The notes under the pieces are model-generated. The model was given only the letters and a program-made list of their open reading frames with translations. It did not search any database and was not told where the DNA came from. 64,000 bases of DNA from Cornus controversa (Eukaryota; Streptophyta; Magnoliopsida; Cornales; Cornaceae), in assembly GCA_026545225.1 (NCBI GenBank), contig CM048852.1, positions 56,799,146 through 56,863,145 on the forward strand, given 5' to 3'. Within the stretch, counting starts at the first letter, position 1. Each line of letters begins with the position of its first letter. Positions 28,501-38,946 of the stretch are shown here, one piece after another. The translations under genes were made by a program, and so were the position numbers.

Positions 28501-31500
28501 ATAATTGAGCTTAAATAACGAAAATGTTCACTTTTTTGTACATCTTGATTCTCAATCCTCACTACATCCTCATTTGTCTTTCTAGATTTACTAAAGTTAC
28601 ACTCCATATATTCAGTTTTATTTCGACTTATCTTAAACCATTTAGTTCTAAAGCTTCCTTCCAAACCTCCAATTTGGCATTAACTTCTACTCTAGTCTCA
28701 TCAACTAAAACAATATCATCGGCAAATAACATACACCACAAAATCTCATATTGGATGTGTCTTCTCAGCTCATCCATAACCAAGGCCAAAAGATATGGAC
28801 TTAATGTTGACCCTTGGTATAAGTTTACAGTAATTGGGAATTCCTCCCCTACAGGCATTTTAACTATAATTACACAACCATCATACATGTCTTTTATTGT
28901 GTCAATGTATCCCTTTGTGACTCCTTTCTTTTCTAAAACCCTCCATATGAGGTCTCTAGGTACCCTATCATAGGATTTCGCCAAATCAATAAAGAACATA
29001 TGGAGATCTCTCTTCCTCCATATGAGGTCTCTAGGTACCCTATCATAGGATTTCTCCAAATCAATAAAGAACATATGGAGATCTCTCTTCTTCTCTCTAT
29101 ATTTTTCCATTAGTCTCGTCAATAAGTAAATAGCTTCCATCGTTGACTTACCTGACATGAATCCAAATATTCTCCAACACTTATGTCTCTCGTCTTAGGG
29201 GTTGTTCAATCACTCTCTCCCAAAGTTTCATAGTGCGAATCATATAATTTAATACCATGATAATTATTACAACTTTGTACGTCCCCTTTATTTTATATAT
29301 AGGTACTAGAATACTTTGGTGATACTCATCCGACATCCTCTTTGTTGTTATTATCTTATTAAACAATTTGTTAACCAAGACAAACCAATTTCTCCTAGAT
29401 ACTTCCACACCTCAATAGGAATGCCATCGGGTCCTAAAGTCCTCCCCGATTTCATCTTCCTCAAGGCATTCCCAACCTCCCACTCCCTGATCCTACGGAA
29501 AAATATGTTATCTCTAACATATTCTTCTAAGCCTAGACTTCTTATACGGTTTCATTTAGCAATTTCTCAAAATAACTTTTCCATCTTTCTTTAATTTAAT
29601 CGTCTTTTACAAAAACCCATGAATCTTCACTCTTAATACATTTAATATGGCTAAAATCTCTAGTTTTCCACTCCCTTATCTTAACAAGTTTATATATATT
29701 CTTCTCTTCATCTTTTGTGCCTAGTTTAGAATAAAAATCGTCATATGCTCTATGTTTTGCCTCCCTTACTACTTTCTTAACTTCTTTATTTATTTTTTTA
29801 TATTTGTCAAGGTTTCATTATTTTTAGTTTTTTGCCAAACTTTATAGCATTCATGTTATGTTTTTATGAATATTTGGCCTTGTTCATTCCACCACCAAGT
29901 TTATTTAAATAATGGTCCCATTCCTTTTAGTTCTCCTAGGACTTGGACTTCTTTTGCTACTCTTTTAATATATGTAGTCATCTTATTCCACATTAAGTTT
30001 GTTTCATCTTCTACATTCCATGTCGCTTCTTTTAACATCTTATTTTTAAATAACTATACTTTTTTCCCTCTTAAATTCCACCACCTAGTCATTGGATTTA
30101 TGGTTCTCTTTCGCCTTTGAGGTTGTCCTTTTATACATAAATCTAAAACAAGAAATCTATGTGGTGATGTTAGACTCTCTCAGGGAATAACTTTGCAATA
30201 TTTGTTTGTTAATCTATCTACCTTTCTAGTTAAAAAATAATCAATTTGACTCATATTTGATCCACTTTTAAAGGTTATTAAGTGTTCATCTCTTTTTATA
30301 GAATATGTATTCCTAATTATAAGATTATATGCTACCACAAAATCTAAGATAGTCTCCCCTACATCATATTTATTTCCAAATCCATGTCCACCATGTACCA
30401 TCTCATATCTTCCACACTCTTTTCCTACATGGCCATTAAAGTCTCCTCCTATATACACTTTTTCTCCTTAGGGTATCCCTTGCATTAATTTGTCCATATG
30501 TTCCCAAAATTGTGTTTTAATATTGTCATCTAGTCATACTTGGGGTGCAGACATGCTAACTATCTTAATTATATTTCCGCCTAATACGAGTTTTGCTAAT
30601 ATTATCCTATCTTTTTTCTAATAACAGTTATTACATCTTCTTTTAAATTATTATCAATGATTATCCCTACTTTATTTCTATGTCTATTCTTTCCGATATA
30701 ATATAATTTATATAAGCTTTTGCACCTACCCATTTAGTTTCTTGTAGACATAAAATATTAATCTTTCATCTAATCATAGTGTCTACAAACTCCATTCCTT
30801 TACCTGTCAAGGTTCCTATGTTCCAAGTACCTATCCTAAGCCTACTATCCTAGGCTAACTTCTTTACCCGCACTCGTCCAGAAAAACACGGGAACCCTTG
30901 CTGATTTTTTACTACACCCGGATACCGATGAGGCACCCCTTGCCCATTTTTTTAAGTATCTGAAAGCTAATGCAACGCGTCGCTTAAGGGGAACACCGTA
31001 GCACTTACTCGTGTATTCATAGGATTCATGTTCATATTAGTCATGACATAGTTTTACGCCGGTTGTCAAGCTACCTGACGCAACCCTCCTCCTTTAGCCG
31101 GGCTTGGGACCGACTGTGTAAAGAAACAGAGGCAGAAAAGAGCTCTGAAGATATTTGATTCAATTGCTCAGACCTTTCAAGAAGTACACGGAGCTTGCAA
31201 ATAAACCAATGCTAGAGATTTAGAACAACAAGTACACGGAGCTTGCAAATAAACCAATGCTACCTAATATCAAATGGGGATAACTAGGGTTCTCCTCACT
31301 GCCTTCAAAGGCAGGTCTAATCCCCATGGCGGCACGGAAGAATCTCACATCCCGTGTATTTAGTAAATCCAAGATGGGAGTTGAACAGGGACCTCTGGGC
31401 TCATCCCCCTATCTCATACTAACTCAACTACCACATTGGATTATCCTAGGCCATTTGATCTTGTCATGATTCAGGTAGTGTGAGAATTTAAAGTGTTGAA

Positions 31501-34500
31501 GGAATTTATTAATTAAATATTATTGGTTTGCATTGATATTGAACTGCGCTCATTAAATGACACTTCACCACTATTCACAGTCCTTGGGAACCCAAAACTT
31601 GTTATAAGGCTCAGATTAAACATTGCTTCTGAAATATGACTTTGTTTGAGAACAATGGTGTACTTGAAGAAATAAAAGAGAAAGGAGGTTACCTTGTCAA
31701 AAGCTTTACGACATTCATTTGAACGTGTGCCAACGAATGGGACATTTGATTTTTCCAATAGCTCCTAAAAAGTCCCCATGTACAAAGATCATGTAAATTA
31801 TTGCCACTTTTCTGACTTGAAAATTTTGCAGCATGAATAAATTTATTCAAATTCCATTATAAGTTACACCTGAATGCCACCATCTTCACCAAACCGACCA
31901 TGTATCACTGGGAAAACTATGTCAACAGAGGCAGCAAGGTGTTCTGCAAAGTCGGACAAAGACTGAAAACCTTGGGCAAGGCTGCAAAAACAGCAAATTA
32001 GCCATCTGCAAAATAAAAATAACAAACTGCAGAGTATATACCAAAGTTAAATGGTTTACCTTTCAAGTTTGAAATCAAAATCTGCAGGAGTGTTTGAATA
32101 TACCTATAATTAAAATTTAACAAGAAAAATACTTATATAAAAAAAATTAACAAGAAAAATCAAAAGATTTGTATAAAGAGTACTATTGAAGTTTCATACA
32201 AATTACAAACAAACAATAACTAAAAAAAAAGAACAAAATATATATATATATATAAACAAAAGGAAAAGACATTCATGCCATGGATCAGAAGATCAACAAA
32301 AATTCATCATCCAAAAAGACGGCTACTCTATATCTTGAGAGGTTGAGTCCAATGAAAGCTTGTGACCAATGGCCATGAAACTAATAAAGCAGCCTCTGCC
32401 TGAACTAGAAAAAGAATAGCCACTAGAAAGAAAATTCAAATGAGCACTGCAACACAAAAATGATAAGCCTAACACATACTATATATGCTTTTACACCATT
32501 AATGAGTTTCAGAAATGAAATTCTTCAAAATCAATTAATATCAACTGGACCATGAAAACTAAGCAAGAGCTGAGCTGGAGAATATATTTACTATTGAGTT
32601 TTAAACAACTTGCTTTATCAAGAAAAGAACAAGAATGGAAGATTTAATAGACACTTGAGCGAAACTACAGCCAAATATAAGCTTAAAAACCAAAATTGCG
32701 GATTCAGCATTCATCATATAGATCCTAAAACTTCCCCAGCAAACACCAAGTCATCCAACATTTTGACCCTGCATGTAATATATATCTTGGTACAGAAGCC
32801 AAATTTATTTAATGCCCAAGTTACTAGCACGTAAATGTTTTCAAATAAGCCATAATAGGTCTGTCTATCGTTTTCAAATTCAGATTCTCCCAATAAAACA
32901 ATATAAATTCCCAACAAAAACTATTTTTCGATATTGTATACAAGTAAATTATTTTAGAAAATGCATCACAAACAAACCTGAGCGGAGGATATTGCATATG
33001 CATTAAGATTGCAGTCAATGTAATAGCAGCTTACATGCAAATCATCCCCCTGGTACAATACAAAAGAATCAGTCCCCTGCTTATTATCGCATCACACACT
33101 CAAAACACTAAAAGTGTCCTCTTCACAGTGTTTACTGCAAATAAACTACAAAGAAAAAGTGCGTAGTCCTCAGTCTCTAATAATAAAAAATATGACACCA
33201 AAAATGCTCCGTTTGGCACATTGTCCGTTCATTTGGCCTTCTACAAACATAAAAGAAAATTCAAACTCGGCCAAGTCTCATACTATTAAGTTAATTCTAC
33301 CATTTTCCAATAAAATAAACAGCAGACGATATAATACTCCGAATTGCTTGCGCTTTTTTTCTTACTCAGTTTTTCAGCAACTGAATAGAGCACTACTTTT
33401 AAGAATCAAATTACTAATTGGTTCATATATATCTATATATATGTGTGTGGATAAGTCCTACTTTATCCTTGTAATGACCAAGAAATTCTATCATCAGCTT
33501 TTGATAAATTTTTGTGTATTAATTCTTAATTTTTAAAATTTCCAAACTTTACCCTTTATAATTATATAATTTCAATTTATTGAACGTTGATAGTCAATTT
33601 TATTTTTTTCTCAAAAAAAATTCATTAATTCTATAAAATAGTAATATATTATTATTTTTTTAATTTGAAAAACAATTGGATAATTTTCTAATATTTTCAG
33701 AAATTTAACTAATCATTTAACAGATAAAATTTATAATATGACCAAAAAAATTCTAATTGCTAAGAGAACATGTTTTAATAGTTAAACAAAATAGTTTACT
33801 AAAAAAATCAATTTTTATGATTTAATGCTCTCATCGAGTTCTTTTAGGACTTGTTGTTCTTTAGGCGAGAAAAGTGGGTAAATTGCAGAAAACCCCCTTG
33901 AACTATACATGTGTTGCAGAAAAAGTTGCAAATGCCATTAACATGAATGTAAAATTACTAGTTTATCCTTCCTGAGAAAAAAAACCGGAACTATCAATTT
34001 TTTTGTAACAAACCCCACTGAAGTTTTTTTTTAGCCTAAAAGATCCCTTATGTTTCAAAATATGTGTAAAAATCCCATTCCGGATAGATGGCTGTCAAAA
34101 CCAGTCAATTCGTAATGTGAAATCACTAATGTACCCCTAATAATAAAATTGAAAAAAATTATAATAAAATTTATATATAAAATACCAACAGGGACTCAAA
34201 TCAATTAATCACATTCAATATGAAACTAATTTGTTTGAAGCTGTCATTGGTATTTTATATATTTATTCTTTTTATTTTGTTTTGGGTCAAGAGGAAAAAA
34301 AAAACCAGAACTATTGCCCTTTTGCAAATAACCTCCTGAACTACAGATCCCGCCGCGCAAACTAATGATTTGTTGCAATAGGACATACCCATCACACAAG
34401 ACAATTTTACCCATTCTTATTGAATTATCTTTATTGTCTTTTCTCTTTTACCATAAAAAAATACCTTTTTTTATACAATATATATTCATTAAAAATTAAG

Positions 34501-35541
34501 AAATTACTTAAATAAAAAAATTCCTTCTTTTTCATGCAGTATATTTATGAAAATTTAAGAAATTACTTAAATTGTTTTAAAATTTTCTACTTAAGATTTT
34601 TATTAAAACAAATAATTTCAAGAATTAAAGTTAAATTTATGCAAATTTGATGGAAAATTGTCATCAAAATAGTCTGAATTTTTTACATGATTTATTTTAA
34701 TAAGAAAAATGGGTTATGTGTAATTCAATAAGAAAGGTCATTATGGTCTTTTAATAAAAAATAGTCCTATCACACGAATATTTTGTAACAGAATGAGATA
34801 GTTCAAGGGGATTGTGTACAAAATATAGTTCGGGGTTATTTGCAAATTTGGACATATTTAGGGTTTTTTTTTTTTTTGCACCTTACCCTTATAATTTTAA
34901 TTTCATTAATATGGCAGTAATTTCATACCATAAATGAATGGAGACTTAACCGCCATTTGACGGAACGGAGCATTTTGCACAATTTTTGACAGATGAGGGA
35001 GTCTTTTGACTCAAAGAATAATCCAAGGAGGTTCGTTGCAAGAGGTTGATTGTTCGGAAGGTTTGTTGAGAAAAAGTAATTTTGTCAAAGTGTAATTTTG
35101 TTATTATCAAATGACGTGCTGAATAAAGGCTATTTTGTAAACGGGAACTTAATGCGAAACTGAAAGTTCCAATGTGGTTTTCTGTAAATATAGAAATATA
35201 TGTATATATACCTGTATGTGATCAAGAACTGATCTTGCAGAATTAAGCGATATTCCACGCTCCGCGGAGGGACCTCCGCATATAAGCCCAACTCTCAGAA
35301 CCCTCCCTTTCTCTTCCCCCTTCTCCACTTCCACAATTTGATCATCAACAACCTCAGTAGAAGCGCGAGTCACTCCAATTCCACACCATCGCCTCAGCGA
35401 CAAAGAACTCTTCACCGACACATTCGCCGGAAGATAAACAACACGTCTCCGAGCAGAGAAGAGATTTTCCGGCGAGTTCCTACGGCGGAGCTTGAGATAG
35501 TCGGTTGGAAAAGGAGGTGAAGAGAGCAAAGAAGAAGCCAT
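4543..35541 (-). CDS. DDL: Tandem double D-alanine--D-alanine ligase family protein, plastid-targeted (24 exons, 957 aa)
   Basis: Exons on the minus strand: 35212-35541, 32978-33049, 32060-32103, 31870-31981, 31693-31764, 21044-21106, 18598-18675, 18403-18495, 18141-18260, 16214-16300, 15731-15940, 15593-15640, 14940-15194, 13419-13525, 10737-10981, 9277-9345, 9127-9191, 8185-8354, 7958-8036, 7222-7477, 6815-6860, 5618-5726, 5050-5112 and 4543-4623. All borders are GT-AG and phases match throughout, giving 957 codons plus TAG. Residues 1-60 are rich in Ser and Arg, as in a chloroplast transit peptide. The N-terminal ligase half spans about 83-445 (GGPSAER at 89-95, GSSIG loop at 264-268, RID at 392-394, DIN at 424-426). 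The C-terminal half spans about 496-957 (GGDTSER, VHGGIGEDG at 646-654, RID at 899-901, EVN at 915-917, GMTPST). Ddl enzymes join two D-Ala using ATP for peptidoglycan. Plants carry this tandem form, and the moss protein acts in plastid peptidoglycan and plastid division. Domain, length and complete frame make the identification strong. Enzymatic activity in this species is inference. Confidence 0.95.
4745..4882. mobile_element. Foldback MITE-like hairpin in ligase intron 23
   Basis: The ends are inverted repeats: aacttaattgctccc on the left pairs with gggagcaaccaagtt on the right. Near the centre a second pair of arms matches almost perfectly, gggataatcatagtcctagg (4774-4793) against its complement ending at about 4844. 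The whole 138 bp could fold into one long stem with a loop of about 18 bases. There is no coding capacity. It is probably a small non-autonomous DNA transposon. A microRNA-like precursor is an alternative I cannot test. Confidence 0.7.
5955..6440 (+). mobile_element. 5'-truncated RTE-type LINE tail in ligase intron 21
   Basis: The plus strand encodes the C-terminal tail of a plant RTE-type LINE: a segment reading CIPLRLKE, then LYGTECWATKKQH, then an arginine-rich stretch, and a typical last block ending just after gctgaccccaagtag. Several stops interrupt it. It matches the 3' part of the larger LINE at 26.7-31.1 kb. The remnant is antisense to the host gene and lacks the endonuclease and most of the reverse transcriptase. 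Confidence 0.8.
9516..9672 (-). mobile_element. Au-like tRNA-derived SINE in ligase intron 15
   Basis: Read on the minus strand, the sequence has the plant Au-type SINE layout: a start near tcattgcttggtgcagt, a pol III B-box-like gggttcaagtct, the conserved tagccactttgtgcaaa, and a C-rich end near ccccaccccccaggag. A second copy with the same order lies at 12695-12836. Family assignment is from memory of the Au consensus. Confidence 0.65.
12695..12836 (-). mobile_element. Au-like tRNA-derived SINE, diverged, in ligase intron 14
   Basis: On the minus strand it opens with actattgcttggtgcaat and continues with gtctgagagtaggcacttt, matching the order in the SINE at 9516-9672. The B box is eroded, so this is an older copy. 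Confidence 0.55.
13911..14110. repeat. Tandem duplication of about 100 bp in ligase intron 13
   Basis: Two neighbouring copies share ggaaacgtaggtatgaatc or a one-base variant, the phrase cccccaataaag, and actgaaactaaaat, at a spacing of about 100 bases. The copies have small differences. It is non-coding. Confidence 0.7.
14329..14451. repeat. 61-bp tandem duplication in ligase intron 13
   Basis: The unit begins ttctaaagcttgaaaatac and repeats exactly 61 bases later with about one difference. High identity suggests a recent duplication. It is non-coding. Confidence 0.85.
15284..15506. mobile_element. Stowaway-like MITE (223 bp) in ligase intron 12
   Basis: The left end reads ctccctcatcccaaaataag and the right end reads cttattttgggacggagag, the classic Stowaway (Tc1/mariner) terminal inverted repeat. 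A TA dinucleotide flanks each side (15282-15283 and 15507-15508), matching the TA target-site duplication of this superfamily. There is no coding capacity, as expected for a MITE. Confidence 0.88.
19216..19464 (+). mobile_element. SMART/TRIM-type miniature LTR element (249 bp) in ligase intron 6
   Basis: Two direct repeats of 73 bp (19216-19288 and 19392-19464) flank a 103-bp centre. The base after the first repeat begins tggtatcagagcc, the Met-tRNA primer-binding site of plant LTR elements. A purine-rich gaggggg tract precedes the second repeat. A perfect 5-bp target-site duplication, ggatt, lies at 19211-19215 and 19465-19469. The two repeats differ at about four positions by eye, so the insertion is fairly young. 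It has no coding region and must have relied on another element's proteins. Confidence 0.88.
19500..20510 (+). pseudogene. Decayed coding fragment, possibly hAT transposase C-terminus
   Basis: Plus-strand frames read LLDSQDPSTWLLDFDDPLLC, then an acidic and Gly/His-rich tract (about 19700-19857). Further on are Pro/Tyr-rich tracts such as YDPRYPPPQDDF near 20310. Reading continues only by changing frame, so this is a broken gene. The acidic block followed by a Pro/Tyr/Ser-rich tail reminds me of C-termini of plant hAT transposases, but no catalytic motif is present. A host gene fragment is the alternative. It sits inside intron 6 of the ligase gene. Confidence 0.35.
22757..23029 (+). repeat. 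5' LTR of the copia element
   Basis: This 273-bp repeat starts TGTGGAAATC and ends TTCTACA. It is followed at once by tggtatcagagcc, the primer-binding site. It contains a short internal repeat of the phrase cctgattcttaggaattagt. Confidence 0.93.
26347..26619 (+). repeat. 3' LTR of the copia element
   Basis: This is the direct-repeat partner of 22757-23029, of equal length and about 94-95% identical by eye. It is preceded by a purine tract and followed by caaat, a near match to the bases left of the 5' LTR. Confidence 0.93.
26823..28109 (+). mobile_element. Solo-LTR-like insertion (1287 bp) inside the LINE
   Basis: The insert runs TG...CA and separates the LINE 3' tail from the rest of the LINE. 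Flanks are ccaca (26818-26822) and ccgca (28110-28114), a four-of-five match to a 5-bp duplication. It has repeated ggaccggtcca words and ends with the cacccccctctaggttt phrase typical just before the end of many copia LTRs. It aligns along its length with the reverse complement of 61141-62447. No internal coding region is present, so a solo LTR is the best reading. Confidence 0.72.
28940..29089 (-). repeat. 75-bp tandem duplication inside the LINE reverse transcriptase
   Basis: Two adjacent copies (starts 28940 and 29015) differ at about one or two positions. Translated on the minus strand, the unit is 25 residues and holds the phrase FIDLEKSYDRVPRDLIWR, the reverse-transcriptase motif A region. 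The duplication keeps the frame, so the Asp-containing motif occurs twice. Confidence 0.9.
31182..31262. repeat. 48-bp tandem repeat in ligase intron 5
   Basis: The phrase agtacacggagcttgcaaat recurs exactly 48 bases apart (31183 and 31231). About 1.7 copies are present. It lies next to the LINE 5' end and a probable SINE. Confidence 0.8.
31262..31442 (-). mobile_element. Probable tRNA-derived SINE in ligase intron 5
   Basis: On the minus strand a start-proximal tagttgagttag resembles a pol III A box. About 35 bases later gttcaactccc resembles a B box, the spacing of a tRNA-type promoter. The remainder is non-coding. I cannot assign a family, and clear flanking duplications were not found. 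Confidence 0.5.
33876..34888. mobile_element. Nested terminal-inverted-repeat element in ligase intron 1
   Basis: The left end gggtaaattgcagaaaaccc pairs with the right end, whose reverse complement starts gggtaaggtgcaaaaa and leads to cccttgaactat, as on the left. A second pair of arms lies inside (from about 34308, ttttgcaaataacctcctga, and ending near 34856), suggesting one element within another or a compound MITE. There is no open frame. The ends resemble plant Mutator-type MITEs, but no convincing duplication was found. Confidence 0.5.
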
Positions 35542-36149
35542 TGAAGGAAGAGCTAGGGTTTTGTGAGGAAGTGATGAATTGTTTTAGGTTGTAGGTTTGG
35601 TATTTGTTGGAGCGAGCGAGTGAGTGAGTGAGGAAGTGGCCATGGCGATGAGAGAATTTCACTATAGAAAAATGGGTTCGGACGGCAGAGAAATGTCGTT
35701 TCGAGGGGAAGTGCGTGTCTGTCATTGTCCGTTGGTGCTGTGTGTCTTTCTGTTGATTAATTTAAGGGAAAATTAGAAAGAAGTGAACAGGTTCGGCGGT
35801 CTTGTATTATTAAAGTTAGATTTCTTTACAAAAAAAATTAATTTAATTGCAAATAGTAGTAATATAATAATTAATTACGCAATTACTAATTGATTACTGG
35901 TTGCTTTGTGAGTATAAGCTCAGCTACTCAAATGATAAGTGAGAGACAGTAATATAACCTAAATACCACTACTTTCAATGTTTTTTTTATACTTATTCCA
36001 ATATTTCAAAAAGAAAAAGAATGAAAAGACGAGAAAGAATAATAATAAAAAAAACAAAGTGTTGAGCTTGAAAAGCATTTTTCTGAAGGCAAAAGTGCAA
36101 ACCCACCCCTCCCTCCAAAATTAGAATAACATATTGTTATTTAAGAATC

Positions 36150-38560
36150 GTCTGTGAAGGGGTGAATAGAGACTATAAAGAAATCATGAATTTTTTTCAA
36201 TTAAGCTTGATTTAACAAAATTAAATTTGTTTAAACTTTTGTGAAGCACTTGACATGTAAATTGATTTAGCAATTGAATATCTTATTGCACACTTTAGAT
36301 TATAAATGGGCATATTAAATACTCATGCATGCATTTACGATTAAGGAAAATTTATATGTTCAATGCATGTTTATTGTACAATGACAATGTATTTAATTAA
36401 ACAAATCAATTCACTTATCTCATCCTCTTTTGAATGTATATTTGTCAAAAATAAGTCTCATAATATTTATATACATGCTTGTAATGTGTGAAAATGTTGA
36501 CTGCACATTCTATCAAATACATAGTATTCAACTTAATTGGCAAGTGAATAATCAAATAAATAATCAATCAATCAACATACTCCAAACATTCATCTCATTA
36601 TCCTTGTATAGATTAAAGTATATAAACTCATAGTATTCATATATAAAGCATAATGAAATTAAACATATGAAATATTATTAAGCAAATGAGTTAAGGGTCA
36701 GAGAAATGCAAACCAAGCAACACTGTGATTTTTACATGGTTCGGCACCTCCCGCTACGTCCATGCCTCAAGAACATCTCTTGAGAATTCGACTATGGGGC
36801 TTCCCTTAAGGGTAGAAAGCAAACCGTTATAATTATCATTGAAACACTTAGCTTCTTTGCTCCAGTGAACATCTCACCAAGACTTCCTTGCCAAGTTTAT
36901 GACTTGGGCTTCTTTGTTTAATGAAAACATCACCAAGAATTCTTTGTCAAACCAATTGTTTGGTCTTGTTTGCCAAATGCACCACTTGGTATTGTAGCTA
37001 AGAATTAATAGTACAATGAAAAATATCTCTCAATGGATAGATACACAAATTATAATTCACATACCTAGAGTTAGTAATGAAATACTCAATTGAAAGTTCT
37101 TCACTAAGATTTTGCCATTATGAATGATATGCAGGTGTTTGGCTCAATAGTGGTGACTACCAGTAGATAAATCATATGAAGATTTAAACTATAAGGTAGT
37201 ATCTACCAATAATATATGATCATGGAGGGTTATGATAGTCTATCTCACTTATATAATGCATATACAAGGTGTATTTATAGTCCAAGAACGAATTCTGGGA
37301 GTTTGGAAGTGGTTGAAAAACATTAAATGCATAAAGTAACCGTTGTGCACAAAATCCAACAATATCGGTCAATTGATGACATTATTTTGGCCGGTTGAAG
37401 CTACTATTCAATCGGCTGAAACGATGTTTCACCATTCCCTATTTTGCACACCCTACTGAATCAATTCTAATTTTTACCGGCCGTTGATGGGTTTCATCAA
37501 ACGACCGAAATTTCTCAGATATAAATTATTCTCAAACTCAGCCATTTTCTTAGACTCTGTATAGTGCATCAGTATATTGCACACCAGGTCGAAATTGTTC
37601 TCAGACTCAACCATTTTCTCAGACTTAGACTCAGCCATTTTCTCAGACTCTTATATATCAATTTACCCCCCATTTGGATAAATAAGAAAGTATCCCCCAT
37701 TTGGATTCAACAAAAATAGTTCTAAAATCAAATTTCAAGTGAATCAAAATTTGATTTTTCAGTTTTAGTACAAAACGGATTTTCACAGCTTTGAAATAAA
37801 ATTTCATCGTACAATATAAATGACAAAATCAAGTCATTTGGGGTTGAGGAAATTCATATGATTATGATAAATCATGGGGTACAATTATCAAGACTTTTTA
37901 TGTCAAGATTCATTAAAAAAAATTCATGTTTACTTTTTTGCCCCTATAATCCAACACTTAATTAAATTTCTACGCTAAGTCTTTGAAACAACAACTGTGC
38001 ATAACAAAACTATATAAAGTGAGTCAATTAATTTCAAAGTCTTAGTTAATGTATCTAAGAACCATAAATGATATAATTGAAATACATGGTCCTAGTTATG
38101 GCTTAATAGTTGAGTTATTCCAAAACTTATAATAGCTTGAACTAACACAACCATAGTAAAGGCCTCATGATATTAAAAATGAAGTCCATGACCTATTGTT
38201 TATGGTCTAAGGACTTATGAATGATATGCATATTCCTACAGTCCACTCAGTCAAGAGATGAGTTTTCAAATGAAGTTATTTCAAATATAACTTTACATTA
38301 AATACTAGCACTCACCCAATACTAGTCCACCCAAGTCTTTTGCTCTTCAAATCTTTAAGCTCTTGAGTTCATTCATCATGTGGCTTGAATTTTCTTTAAC
38401 TTCGTCATTAATCTTGATTATTGATCTTTGATCTCTGTGATCATGTGGTTTCATATATTTTCTTGTAATTTCTTTAAAAGTCCAACACCTTTAAGATACT
38501 TGAGATAATATTATTTCTTGTAAACTGCACACTAAAGGAAACTTATTAAATTTACACTAT
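36150..38560 (-). mobile_element. LTR-like sequence, probable copia-type remnant
   Basis: The left side has gaaggggtgaatagagac, the reverse complement of the C-rich phrase found near the ends of many copia LTRs and present at 28070 and 61200 here. Non-coding sequence follows with short internal repeats (ctcagccattttctcagac and variants near 37540-37640). No internal coding region or clear target duplication was found, so the boundaries are rough. Confidence 0.35.
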
Positions 38561-38946
38561 AATAGATTATTATCATTAAAATCACCCAAATAACCTTGGG
38601 TTAAAGCATTGAGGTCAACACACATATATCTTTTACTATGACCATTATGTCATTCTCTCTATAAATATACTGTTTTCTAAAAAAATAAAAAATATTTCGA
38701 TAAAATTTTCAAATAATAAGTTTAGAAACACAAAAAAATAAAAGGCTCATAGAACTTTATTTAAGATTTTTTAAAAATAAAAATATAACTAACATATGAA
38801 CTATTTTCTTTACTAGTGTAGTCAATAGTGTTTTTTAAATAATCTTTTTTTAAAAAAAAAAGAGTTTGATAAAAGTATCATTGAAAATGTTTTTTCTTTG
38901 ATTTGCTAACTACAATATGAATCAATACTATAATAATAAAAAATAA

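Larger units (their letters stand above)
26712..31130 (-). mobile_element. RTE-type LINE, near full length, interrupted by a solo-LTR-like insertion
   Basis: On the minus strand the 5' leader starts near 31125. The endonuclease opens with IGTWNIGTLTGKGMEFVD (about 30775-30840) and continues with GGDFNGHVG and QIDYFLTRKVDRLT (30180-30458). The reverse transcriptase (28628-29158) shows FIDLEKSYDRVPRDLIW, the YQGSTLSPYL block and the catalytic FADD. After a C-terminal tail the element resumes at 26712-26822 and ends in a GTT-type microsatellite tail, usual for plant RTE elements. Stops and frame changes show that it is dead. Without the nested insertion (26823-28109) it measures about 3.1 kb, close to full length. 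A 75-bp in-frame tandem duplication lies within the reverse transcriptase. Confidence 0.88.
21107..31692. other. Giant intron 5 of the ligase gene (10.6 kb)
   Basis: This intron separates exon 5 (ending FDK) from exon 6 (starting YECSLELD), which are adjacent in Ddl proteins. Roughly 8 kb of it is the copia element and the LINE with its nested LTR, with a probable SINE and a 48-bp duplication near the 5' side. The bases 21108-22756 hold no gene that I can recognise: poly-T runs, a purine-rich GA stretch (about 22225-22335) and short frames only. Confidence 0.8.

Noticed and set aside
28524-30120. Several plus-strand frames across 28.5-30.1 kb
   Set aside because: They are opposite-strand readings of the LINE, whose reverse transcriptase and endonuclease motifs lie on the minus strand.
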